A DNA stretch of 64,000 bases, taken from assembly GCA_030067835.1 (NCBI GenBank), contig CP092441.1, positions 2,170,001-2,234,000 on the forward strand. The letters are read 5' to 3'. Within the stretch, counting starts at the first letter, position 1, and each line of letters opens with the position of its first letter. Source of the DNA: Chakrabartyella piscis (GTDB taxonomy: Bacteria; Bacillota; Clostridia; Lachnospirales; Anaerotignaceae). Below, one piece after another: positions 8,357-16,307 of this stretch. The notes beneath the pieces were generated by a model that worked only from the letters and a program-made list of their open reading frames with translations, searched no databases and was not told the DNA's origin. The position numbers and the translations under genes were made by a program.

Positions 8357-9358
8357 TTATGCCATTTCCTGTGTATTCATTTCCAATTCCATCATCCAAT
8401 AACCAAAATCCTGATTTTCTGGTTGCCAAAAATAGGTGAATCCAAAGAAATGAGCCATATCTTCATCTTCCAATTTTGCTGGTACACCCAAAAGCCACTC
8501 ATCTGGATACCAAAGGAAACCACCATATTTTTTCATTGCCAACAAGAAAAAGAGTTCATTTCGCCAAGACAATGGTACTCCTTCCAATAGAATCGCTTCT
8601 TCCAAACCTATGTATTGCACTTCTGGTACTGGTTCTTCTTCTGGAATTTCTGGCGTGATTTCTGGCTCTGACATTTCTTCTTCTGCAACAGATTCCAATA
8701 CTTCTTCTGTTTTTTGCACCTTTCCTGCTCTTTCAATTTGCTCCATTTCCTTGGTAGAAAAGATGCCTGCTTCTTGAAGTTCTGCCAATTCTGCTTTGAA
8801 TTTGCTGAGCAACCCTCTAAAATTGCCATGATAATCAGGATTTTGCATTTGTACTACCGCTTCTGCTGCTTGTAATGTTGTCTCTTCCATAATGACTTCT
8901 TCTATCACTGGTTGTTCCACTTGCTTTGCTATCGGTTGCTTGCGTTGGTTCAAAAATTCTTGTTTCCACTGTACTGCATCCCCAATATAGCCACACATAG
9001 GAACCAATATATTTTCTTTCTGTTCCACCAAAATAGCAACTGTATGAATATCCTCCAAAACCATACCACCCACTTCTATTGTTTCAGGTGAAAAGGTCCA
9101 AGATAAAGTACCACGTCCATTTTCTTCCACCAAAAGTGTCCCACATAAAAAATCCTTTTGCTTGCATCCCAAACCACCCAACAAATATACCTGATATCCT
9201 TCTTGACACTGCAACCCTTGAACTTGGATGGTTAAATAGCCCAATCCATTTTTCAATTCCAGAATACAACTACCCCAAGGTGCCCTATGTCCAATGCCAA
9301 AACCAGCTTGTTCTTGACGTAGCATAATAAATATTTTTTCATATCGTCTATTGTACAT
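8357..9358 (-). CDS. Conserved hypothetical acidic two-domain protein
   Basis: About 333 residues, not confidently recognised. The N-terminal domain (1-125) is rich in beta-type segments (GSCILELKNGLGYLTIQV, YQVYLLGG), suggesting a ligand or protein-interaction fold. A low-complexity acidic linker (about 130-245, many Glu/Pro/Val) follows. The C-terminal domain (about 250-330) contains LSWRNELFFLLAMKKYGGF and LLGVPAKLEDEDMAHFFGF. Similar domain layouts occur in uncharacterised Clostridia proteins; I recall the C-terminal block as resembling DUF6128 but cannot verify this. There is no signal peptide or membrane helix, so it is probably cytosolic. AAAAGGAG precedes the ATG at 9358; the start at 9388 lacks such a site. 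Confidence 0.6.
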   Translation of the reverse strand: MYNRRYEKIFIMLRQEQAGFGIGHRAPWGSCILELKNGLGYLTIQVQGLQCQEGYQVYLLGGLGCKQKDFLCGTLLVEENGRGTLSWTFSPETIEVGGMVLEDIHTVAILVEQKENILVPMCGYIGDAVQWKQEFLNQRKQPIAKQVEQPVIEEVIMEETTLQAAEAVVQMQNPDYHGNFRGLLSKFKAELAELQEAGIFSTKEMEQIERAGKVQKTEEVLESVAEEEMSEPEITPEIPEEEPVPEVQYIGLEEAILLEGVPLSWRNELFFLLAMKKYGGFLWYPDEWLLGVPAKLEDEDMAHFFGFTYFWQPENQDFGYWMMELEMNTQEMA

Positions 9359-9498
9359 GATATCGCTCCTTTTTGTGTTCTTGTCCACTGATATAATCTA
9401 TGTTTCAAATCATAAAAAAGAACTAAATTTGGAAAAGCACTTATGTCTGAAACAACCATATACTGATTTTATAGCGATTGCAAAAGGAGGACGTTACC

Positions 9499-10266
9499 AT
9501 GCGTACCATCGTATCTTTGGAGGATGTGAGCCTTCATTATCATAGCAAAAATGGCGAAACACCAGCTGTTTCCCATCTCAATTTGGAAGTTTTTCAAGGT
9601 GAATTTTTGAGCATTGTAGGACCTAGTGGTTGTGGCAAATCATCTCTATTATCCATGTTATCTGGGTTGTTGAAGCCTTCTTCTGGCACCATTTCCATTG
9701 ATGGTGAAATTGGATATATGTTGCAAAAGGATCATCTCTTAGAGTGGCGTACCGTCAAAGAAAATGCACTTTTGGGTCTGGAAATCAAAGGGATGTTGAC
9801 CCCTGAAAACACCTCTTATGTGGAGCATTTATTGGAACAATATGGTCTTGGTGCATTTATGGAGCAGTATCCAAGCCAACTTTCTGGTGGTATGCGTCAA
9901 CGTGTGGCATTGATTCGAACCCTTGCCATACATCCAGATATTTTGTTGTTGGATGAACCCTTTTCAGCACTGGATTATCAAACACGCTTGACTGTTTCTG
10001 ATGAAATCGGTTCCATCATACGCAAAGAGAAGAAAACTGCCATTTTGGTTAGCCACGATATTTCCGAAGCCATCAGTTTATCTGACCGTGTGGTGGTGTT
10101 TTCTGCCAGACCTGCAACCATCAAAAACATCCATACCATCGAGCTTTCTATTGGGGAACACAGCCCCATGCAAACCAGAGAAGCACCAGAATTTAGAGAG
10201 TATTTCAACCGTATTTGGAAGGAGTTGGATATCCATGTGGAATCAGAAAAAACCACCACAAGTTGA
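9499..10266 (+). CDS. ABC transporter ATPase, SsuB/TauB/NrtD type
   Basis: A 255-residue nucleotide-binding subunit. Walker A is GPSGCGKSS (about 39-47), the Q-loop is MLQKDHLLEW, the signature is LSGGMRQR, Walker B is ILLLDEPFSALD and the switch is SHD. The closest family is the nitrate/sulfonate/taurine group, which also includes thiamine-precursor importers. GGAGG is seven bases from the ATG at 9499. The permease gene starts 32 bp before this gene ends. No substrate-binding protein gene is adjacent, so the substrate is undetermined. Confidence 0.87.
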   Translation: MRTIVSLEDVSLHYHSKNGETPAVSHLNLEVFQGEFLSIVGPSGCGKSSLLSMLSGLLKPSSGTISIDGEIGYMLQKDHLLEWRTVKENALLGLEIKGMLTPENTSYVEHLLEQYGLGAFMEQYPSQLSGGMRQRVALIRTLAIHPDILLLDEPFSALDYQTRLTVSDEIGSIIRKEKKTAILVSHDISEAISLSDRVVVFSARPATIKNIHTIELSIGEHSPMQTREAPEFREYFNRIWKELDIHVESEKTTTS

Positions 10267-11062
10267 TATTTCCAAAGAGCAATCCTTGTTTTTGGATAGA
10301 ATTGAAAAGCGTAAACATCGTATTTTGTGGATTCAAATTGCACTTTTGGTTTCCTTTTTTGTGTTATGGGAAGTTGCTGCTATCTGTAGGTGGATTGATC
10401 CATTTATTTTCAGTCAACCTACAAGAATGTTCCAATCTGCCATAGCCATGATCCAAGATGGCACTTTGTTTTATCATGTATTCACCACACTTTGGGAAAC
10501 TGTAGTTGGCTTTTTATTGGGTACTCTTTTGGGTACTTTGATTGCAGTGCTTCTGTGGTGGAATCCATTTGTCTGTGATGTTTTGGAACCATATCTGGTG
10601 GTGCTCAATGCATTGCCTAAAACTGCTTTGGCACCCATCATCATTGTTTGGATTGGAAACAACCAAAAATCCATTATTGCTGTGGCACTCTTCACTTCTG
10701 TCATTGTCACCATTATGAATGTGCTGACTGGTTTTCTACAAATTGACCAAGAGAAAATCAAGCTGATCCAAGTCTTTGGTGGCTCTAAGATGCAAACTCT
10801 CAAAAAAGTGGTGTTTCCAGCAAACATCCCTTGTATTTTGAATGCTTTGAAAATCAATGTGGGTTTATCCTTCGTGGGTGTCATTGTTGGTGAATTTTTG
10901 GTGGCACAAGCTGGACTTGGATTCCTCATTGTCTATGGAAGTCAGGTATTCAAATTGGATTGGGTGATGCTCAGTGTCATTGTGTTGGCAATTTTGGCAG
11001 CTTGTATGTACCAAAGCATTGCATTATTTGAGAAATTTTTATTACGCAAACGCCATTTGTAA
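10235..11062 (+). CDS. ABC transporter permease, SsuC/TauC type
   Basis: A 275-residue permease with six predicted membrane helices. The EAA-type coupling loop is present (QVFGGSKMQTLKKVVFPANIPCIL, about residues 180-203). The ALPKTALAPIIIVWIGN segment is typical of the nitrate/sulfonate/taurine permease group. It begins inside the ATPase gene with AAGGAG upstream of the ATG at 10235, so translation is probably coupled. A binding protein would be expected in this operon, but a repeat follows instead. Confidence 0.87.
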   Translation: MWNQKKPPQVDISKEQSLFLDRIEKRKHRILWIQIALLVSFFVLWEVAAICRWIDPFIFSQPTRMFQSAIAMIQDGTLFYHVFTTLWETVVGFLLGTLLGTLIAVLLWWNPFVCDVLEPYLVVLNALPKTALAPIIIVWIGNNQKSIIAVALFTSVIVTIMNVLTGFLQIDQEKIKLIQVFGGSKMQTLKKVVFPANIPCILNALKINVGLSFVGVIVGEFLVAQAGLGFLIVYGSQVFKLDWVMLSVIVLAILAACMYQSIALFEKFLLRKRHL

Positions 11063-11065
11063 TAC

Positions 11066-11338
11066 ACTAACTTGAAATCAGGATTTCAAGTTCTAGGCAG
11101 CGGTAAAAAAGACGATTTCCTCGCACAAGTGATTCTTTGATCACCTAGAAATCGCTTTTTGTCCCATTCACCGCAAGAATGCGGGCAGCGTAAGCTGACT
11201 TTGCAAGGCAAAGTGATGACCCTGACGAAATGCGATTCTGGTCAGTATTTTGCTACGCAAAACGGCTTTGCCGTCGGATTTCTTTCCGATACGTTCTGCG
11301 GATTAAAGTCTGCGACGCTTAAAATCCTAAAAACAATT
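11066..11338. repeat. Repeat family A, long copy
   Basis: Begins with AACTTGAAATCAGGATTTCAAGTT, continues through a hairpin-rich stretch (GACGATTTC ... GAAATCGC, and GTGAT / ATCAC within it), and ends with AAAGTCTGCGACGCTTAAAA. The copy at 30648-30793 shares the start, the AAAAAAGAC-ATTTCCTCG block, CACCTAGAAATCGCTTTTTGTCC and the end, but has a shorter centre. No protein is encoded. Confidence 0.7.
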
Positions 11339-11424
11339 CAAACAAAAAAAAATCCCATACCAAAGGGCACAGGATTTCTTTCTTCATAAATTTATTTTTT
11401 CCTTTTCTGATTCATGTTGCTCTG

Positions 11425-11756
11425 TCTTACACAACGGGCGGACACACAGGTACCCCCTACAGAAACTCCATAGCATACGCTTTTGAACCAGTAATTAAGA
11501 GGTGAGGGGCTTGTCACTCACGGTCTAATCGTAGGGTTTATGCCACTAGCCATCTGTCTGTCGGGGGTATTTTTAAGGACTCACCGCCAAAGATATGGCG
11601 GTCACCGTAGGTGATTTTGCTTGCAAAATGATGACCCGTCGGGTTAAGACCCTCTTAAATCGGGGCTCCACGCCTTCGCAAAGAGTGGCACTTTTGGGGT
11701 ACCTTTTGGTGTCAAAAGGTACGGTCTAAAAGGCTCTAACATTTGAATAAATTAAA
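11425..11756. repeat. Repeat family B copy with nested insert
   Basis: Bases 11481-11756 match 7279-7492 (shared strings include GAGGTGAGGGGCTTGTCACT and TGGCACTTTTGGGGTACCTT). They carry about 65 extra bases at 11577-11640 that match the reverse complement of the repeat at 2908-2965. The left inverted end is missing, so this copy is decayed. Bases 11425-11460 resemble the GGGCGGACACAC edge seen at 2886. Confidence 0.65.
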
Positions 11757-11811
11757 AACTAAAATTTTGCCACTCAATTTCCTGCTTCACTACACATTAT
11801 ATAAATAATCT

Positions 11812-14508
11812 TCACTCCAATAAACCATATTTCACCTTGATGCGATCCAAATTCTCAAGCATAGGCTCTGATAGCACCATCAAAAAGAAAATTGTAGAAA
11901 CTGCATGTAACATATTAAAAGGAATCCCCATCAACAGGCTTGCAAAAAACACATCTGGATTCCAAACACTTTGATACATGAAATAAGAGCCAGCATCTAT
12001 GATACCACCATAAATGACAAAAGTTGCAACACCTCCAAAGATTGCCAAGGAAAGGGGGTTTCTGGAAATCCAACCTTTGCGAAACAAAATTCCAGCCAAA
12101 AAACCAATGATGCCAAATGCAAACATCTGCCACGGTGTCCAAGGTCCTTGACCAAAAAACATATTGGAAGCAAAAGCTGTGATGGCACCCACCAAAAAGC
12201 CCACTTCCCCACCAAATGCAATACCTGAAAGAATCACCAATGCCACCACTGGTTTGAATTGTGGCAACATAAAGAAAGCACTTCTACCAGCAACACCAAT
12301 TGCACACAACACTGCAATGACCACCAATTCACGTGCTTGTGGCTTTCTATCTTCAAAAATCAGAACAAATGGAAGCATGGTTTCCAAAATAATGAGCAGT
12401 GCAATGAAATAATATTTGCGACTGCCAAAAAAATAAGTTCCTACATAGATAGTCAGTGGTATCAGTAGCAAAATCATAGCCATTGCCACCTTGGTTCGTT
12501 TGGAAAGAATGCGTTTTTCTACTGGCATCTGTTCATAGGTGGATTTTGCTGGCATATCCATAAAATTGACAAATAGACCCACCACCGATAAAACAATACA
12601 CCCCAAATACAAAAGATATCTGCCCATATATGGTGTATCCAAAAATTCACCACGTCCAAATAAATGAAAATTGCTTGCAAGCTCTGTGCCTGTATCGCCA
12701 CCAATGAGCAATGTCAAACCCAATAGTATCAAAGAACAAATTCCCAACCAATGTTTCTTTTTTGTAGATTTTTTCATTTGTATTTCTGGTGTTTGTGATG
12801 GTTTTGATTGGATATTCAATGGGATGTTGGGTATTTGCACTTCTTCTACAATACCACCACAACTGACAATCACATCTTCTGCTGTCACTGCATTTGACAA
12901 CAGGTGTCTCGACATACGGTTTGCTGCTGTGGTATAAAATCCATTGCCACTGAAGAATCCTTGTGGTGTGCCTTTTGTGACAATTTTGCCATCAAACACC
13001 ATTGCACAACGTTCTGCATAGGTTGCACAAAATTCAATGTCATGACTGACCATCACAATTGTGATCCCTCTTTGTAACAAAGTTTGTAGAATGCCTGCAA
13101 ATGTTTTTTTGAAGGCTGCATCCATACCTTTTGTCGGCTCATCCAACAATAGGATTTTTGCATCCAAAAGCAGCACTTTTGCCAAAGCCAAACGTTGTTG
13201 TTCCCCACCAGACAGATCATATGGATGTTGGTTTTGCACTTGTTCCAATCCACAAAGTTGCACCACATCTGCAATGGTTTTTTTTGCTTCTTCTGATGAA
13301 ATTTGCTTCTGTTTCATTACTTCCCATAAGTCCAATTCCACTGTTTTCTTCACAAACAGGCTTTGTGGATTTTGTGGCAACACTGCGAATAAGTTGCCAA
13401 ATCGTTCTGTATCTGAAATTTCAGTTGCAGACTTGCCTTCTATTTGCAAAGTACCTCGATATGGTTTTTGTAAGCCAGATAGCAATGATAAGATTGTGGT
13501 TTTGCCTGTTCCATTGCCACCGAGAAGTGCCAAGAATTCACCTTGATATATGGTCAAATCCAAGCCTCGTATCACATCTTCTGCATCTGCTTCGTATCGA
13601 AACCAAGCTTCTTTCATTTCTATCAAAGGATTCTGTTTTTCTGGTACTGGTTTCATGGGTACTGGTTGCAATTCTGTTGTTTTGGCATAGTCAGACAGCC
13701 AATTTCTACCATCACGTATGGTAATGGGGCATTGCAATTCATTTGGCACTGCTCCATAAATCCACATAGGAGTTGGCATTGCAGAAAACATAGGATGTTT
13801 CTCTTTTGCCAAATATTCGCCTACAGTAGATGGGGTATTATCTGCTATGATTTTGCCTGATTCCATCACCAAAAGTCTATCTGTAAGTGGCAATACTTCC
13901 TCAATCCTATGTTCTGTCAAAATGATGGTGGTGCCCAATTCACGATTGATTTTGCCAATGGTTGCCAAAAAGTCTGCTGCTGCAATGGGGTCTAATTGGC
14001 TTGTCGGCTCATCCAAAATCAAAACCTCTGGTTGCATTGCCATGATGGATGCCAAATTGAGTAGTTGTTTCTGACCACCTGACAATTCAGATGTTTTTTT
14101 ATGAAACCAGTTTTGGATACCAAAAAATGAAGCCATTTCTGCCACACGTAATCGAATTGTTGGTGTATCCAAGCCTAGGCTTTCCAAACCAAAAGCCAAT
14201 TCATGCCACACTTTATCTGTCACAATTTGATTATCTGGTGATTGCAATACAAATCCAATTTGCGTACTTTGTTCTCTTTGGTTCATGGAAAAAATATCGT
14301 TTCCATCATATAAAATGCTTCCACTTCTTTGTCCATGTGGTGAAAGTATGGGTTTTAGTTGACGCAACAAAGTGGTTTTGCCACAACCAGACAAACCACA
14401 TAAAACCACAAATTCACCTTGTGTGATTTCCAAGTTGATTTCTTGCAGAACCTTTTTATCTTGCTCTGGATAAGAAAAACTCAAGTCCTTGATTGTGTAC
14501 GTTGCCAT
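11812..14508 (-). CDS. ECF transporter fusion: two ATPase domains plus S component
   Basis: An 898-residue fusion. ATPase 1 has Walker A GLSGCGKTT (38-46), signature ELSGGQ (141-146) and Walker B VLILDEPTS (162-170). ATPase 2 has Walker A GGNGTGKTT (330-338), signature DLSGGEQQ (431-438) and Walker B ILLLDEPTK (452-460). The C-terminal part (about 586-898) is membrane-embedded: an extra four-helix stretch, then an S-component-like domain (about 725-880) with GQGPWTPWQM at 786-795. Normally EcfA, EcfA' and S are separate proteins. The S domain resembles the group containing cobalamin-type CbrT, judged from memory. It starts within the end of ecfT with AGGAGGTGA upstream. Confidence 0.85.
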   Translation of the reverse strand: MATYTIKDLSFSYPEQDKKVLQEINLEITQGEFVVLCGLSGCGKTTLLRQLKPILSPHGQRSGSILYDGNDIFSMNQREQSTQIGFVLQSPDNQIVTDKVWHELAFGLESLGLDTPTIRLRVAEMASFFGIQNWFHKKTSELSGGQKQLLNLASIMAMQPEVLILDEPTSQLDPIAAADFLATIGKINRELGTTIILTEHRIEEVLPLTDRLLVMESGKIIADNTPSTVGEYLAKEKHPMFSAMPTPMWIYGAVPNELQCPITIRDGRNWLSDYAKTTELQPVPMKPVPEKQNPLIEMKEAWFRYEADAEDVIRGLDLTIYQGEFLALLGGNGTGKTTILSLLSGLQKPYRGTLQIEGKSATEISDTERFGNLFAVLPQNPQSLFVKKTVELDLWEVMKQKQISSEEAKKTIADVVQLCGLEQVQNQHPYDLSGGEQQRLALAKVLLLDAKILLLDEPTKGMDAAFKKTFAGILQTLLQRGITIVMVSHDIEFCATYAERCAMVFDGKIVTKGTPQGFFSGNGFYTTAANRMSRHLLSNAVTAEDVIVSCGGIVEEVQIPNIPLNIQSKPSQTPEIQMKKSTKKKHWLGICSLILLGLTLLIGGDTGTELASNFHLFGRGEFLDTPYMGRYLLYLGCIVLSVVGLFVNFMDMPAKSTYEQMPVEKRILSKRTKVAMAMILLLIPLTIYVGTYFFGSRKYYFIALLIILETMLPFVLIFEDRKPQARELVVIAVLCAIGVAGRSAFFMLPQFKPVVALVILSGIAFGGEVGFLVGAITAFASNMFFGQGPWTPWQMFAFGIIGFLAGILFRKGWISRNPLSLAIFGGVATFVIYGGIIDAGSYFMYQSVWNPDVFFASLLMGIPFNMLHAVSTIFFLMVLSEPMLENLDRIKVKYGLLE

Positions 14509-15368
14509 GCTTTCACCTCCTTTTTCTCAATGTAGATTGGTGTTGCACACAAAGCCACATAAGCCATCCACAATGCCACTGTATCTGTGCCCAAATGCAT
14601 TTGCAATGTTGGGAAATAGCGATAGGAAAAGCCACCCATTACACCACCCAAACCAATACAAACACCCAAAGATACCAACCATATCATAACCTTTGTGTCA
14701 CGACTTTCCCATGTATAAATAGAAAAAGCTGATCGTTTCGGTAGCCCATATCCTCTACTTTTCATACTATCTGCTGTTTCAATTGCGTTTTCCAATGACC
14801 AAGTGACCATACTGGATAAAATGGTCATACCACATTTGGCTCTTGACCACAAACTGCCATTTGCCACATCATAACCCATACCCTTTTGTGCATTGACAAC
14901 CAATTTCATTTGTGTTTGGAACTTTGGTACAAATCGCAATACCATAGAAATCAACAAAGATAAAGCTGGTATCATTTTACCAAATAAAAAAATGAATTTA
15001 TCAGAAGTCATCACTTCGTTGTAGCAAACAAACCACATACAAACAGAAACCAACAAAATTCCAGTTGCCAAACCATACAAAATGGATTCCAAAGTCAATG
15101 GATTTCCACTTGGTAAATAGGTCAAAATGGTCATTCCTTCATGGTTGAAAGCAGGATTTACCAAAGCTGCAATCAACAACATTGGCAACAATACGCATAA
15201 GAAAAAACCTTTGATTTTGTTACCCTTTAGATACACTGCATAGGTCAAAGACACACCAAAAGAAATACCCAAACACACAGGATGCAACAACACCATGGAA
15301 CAAATGAGCACCAAAAGAAAATACACAAAATTCACCATTGGATGATAGTTTGCAAATGTATTTTTCAT
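14481..15368 (-). CDS. ECF transporter transmembrane subunit EcfT
   Basis: A 295-residue membrane protein with four to six helices. It carries the EcfT coupling motif A-x-S-x-x-x-RG (ADSMKSRGYG, about residue 207) that docks onto the ATPase grooves. EcfT transmits ATPase movement to the S component, which topples in the membrane to deliver vitamin. It overlaps the downstream ATPase/S fusion by 28 bp and starts 17 bp after the stop of the DUF4430 gene, so all three are one operon. The start at 15368 has AAAGGA upstream; the frame open to 15428 would overlap the previous gene. Confidence 0.88.
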   Translation of the reverse strand: MKNTFANYHPMVNFVYFLLVLICSMVLLHPVCLGISFGVSLTYAVYLKGNKIKGFFLCVLLPMLLIAALVNPAFNHEGMTILTYLPSGNPLTLESILYGLATGILLVSVCMWFVCYNEVMTSDKFIFLFGKMIPALSLLISMVLRFVPKFQTQMKLVVNAQKGMGYDVANGSLWSRAKCGMTILSSMVTWSLENAIETADSMKSRGYGLPKRSAFSIYTWESRDTKVMIWLVSLGVCIGLGGVMGGFSYRYFPTLQMHLGTDTVALWMAYVALCATPIYIEKKEVKAWQRTQSRT

Positions 15369-15384
15369 TGTCACATATCCTTTC

Positions 15385-16092
15385 TCATTGCACATTGCCT
15401 GTTCCTTGTAAATCTGCACCCAAATCACAGGTGTATTGCCAATGAATCACATCTCCATCTTCCAAAAGATATTGGCTACAACCATAACTTGGGAAGATAC
15501 CATTGACTTGATACATCCAACCAGATCGTTCTCCTGCATCAAACTCATAGAGATTATGGATTCCTTCGATATAAGCAGAATTGTAGACAGGTGTGTTGAC
15601 AAATTCCAAGTGGATTTGACTCAATTTCAATTCCCTTTGCAACACATTGAACACGCTTTCACCTGCATAAAAAATCACTTCTGTTGCAGAATAGATGATG
15701 CCATCTTCTGGCACCAATTCCCATTTATTTGCATCCAACAAGTCCATATTTGCAAGCAAGGTTTCACAAGTGACCATCAAAGTACAAGTTGTGGCTTCAT
15801 CTACAATAGCCACTTCTGGAATCACTTCTTCTAAAATCACTTCTTCTGAAATGGATTCTTCTTCCATGAAGGGTTCTATGTCTGCCATTTGTGGTTCTAT
15901 ATCCACTTGAATTTCTTCTGGTTCAATCTCTTCTGGTTGCACTACTTGTACTTCTTGAATTTCTTCTATTTGTACTGCTTCTATTTGTTCCAATGCTGTT
16001 TCTTGTGTGGGATTGACTGGTGTGTCATTGTAAAAAAATGCAACCACCAATGCAATCAGCACCACCAAAGCCACCAAAATTTTCTTTTTCAT
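15385..16092 (-). CDS. Membrane-anchored DUF4430 (transcobalamin C-domain-like) protein
   Basis: 235 residues: an N-terminal membrane anchor or signal (5-22), an extended acidic Glu/Ile/Pro linker (about 25-95), and a C-terminal DUF4430 domain (about 125-225). The DUF4430 landmarks are SVFNVLQREL, the aromatic segment GERSGWMYQVNGIFPSYGCS, and the closing LLEDGDVIHWQYT. DUF4430 (PF14478) is related to the beta domain of animal transcobalamin and intrinsic factor, which caps cobalamin. The linker would let the domain reach out from the membrane. It sits directly upstream of ecfT. Binding of cobalamin is inferred, not shown. Confidence 0.8.
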   Translation of the reverse strand: MKKKILVALVVLIALVVAFFYNDTPVNPTQETALEQIEAVQIEEIQEVQVVQPEEIEPEEIQVDIEPQMADIEPFMEEESISEEVILEEVIPEVAIVDEATTCTLMVTCETLLANMDLLDANKWELVPEDGIIYSATEVIFYAGESVFNVLQRELKLSQIHLEFVNTPVYNSAYIEGIHNLYEFDAGERSGWMYQVNGIFPSYGCSQYLLEDGDVIHWQYTCDLGADLQGTGNVQ

Positions 16093-16109
16093 GTAGTTCT
16101 CCTATTATT

Positions 16110-16263
16110 TAGGAACAACACAGGGGTTGTTCCCTACAGTAAAGTATACGTCTCTTTTCAAGATAAGTGTGTCTGTAGAAATATTCCACCACGGGCAGCC
16201 ACATAGGGCAGCCCCTACAAGAACACCACGCAACCTGTAGGGGCGTACCTATGTGTACGCCCG
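16110..16263. repeat. TGTAGGG palindromes between two receptor genes
   Basis: Two units: CGGGCAGCC...GGGCAGCCCCTACA at about 16191-16219, and TGTAGGGGCGTACC-TATGT-GTACGCCCG at 16236-16263 with a perfect GGGCGTAC / GTACGCCC stem. They fill the gap between the toroid/SLH gene and the DUF4430 gene. No additional gene is visible. Confidence 0.75.
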
Positions 16264-16307
16264 CTTCTCCAAGCTTAGCAATACTTATCATAAAAGGGAA
16301 CGCATAT

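Noticed and set aside
11159-11389. 76-residue frame inside repeat A
   Set aside because: The other long copy of the repeat does not preserve it, and it has no ribosome-binding site.
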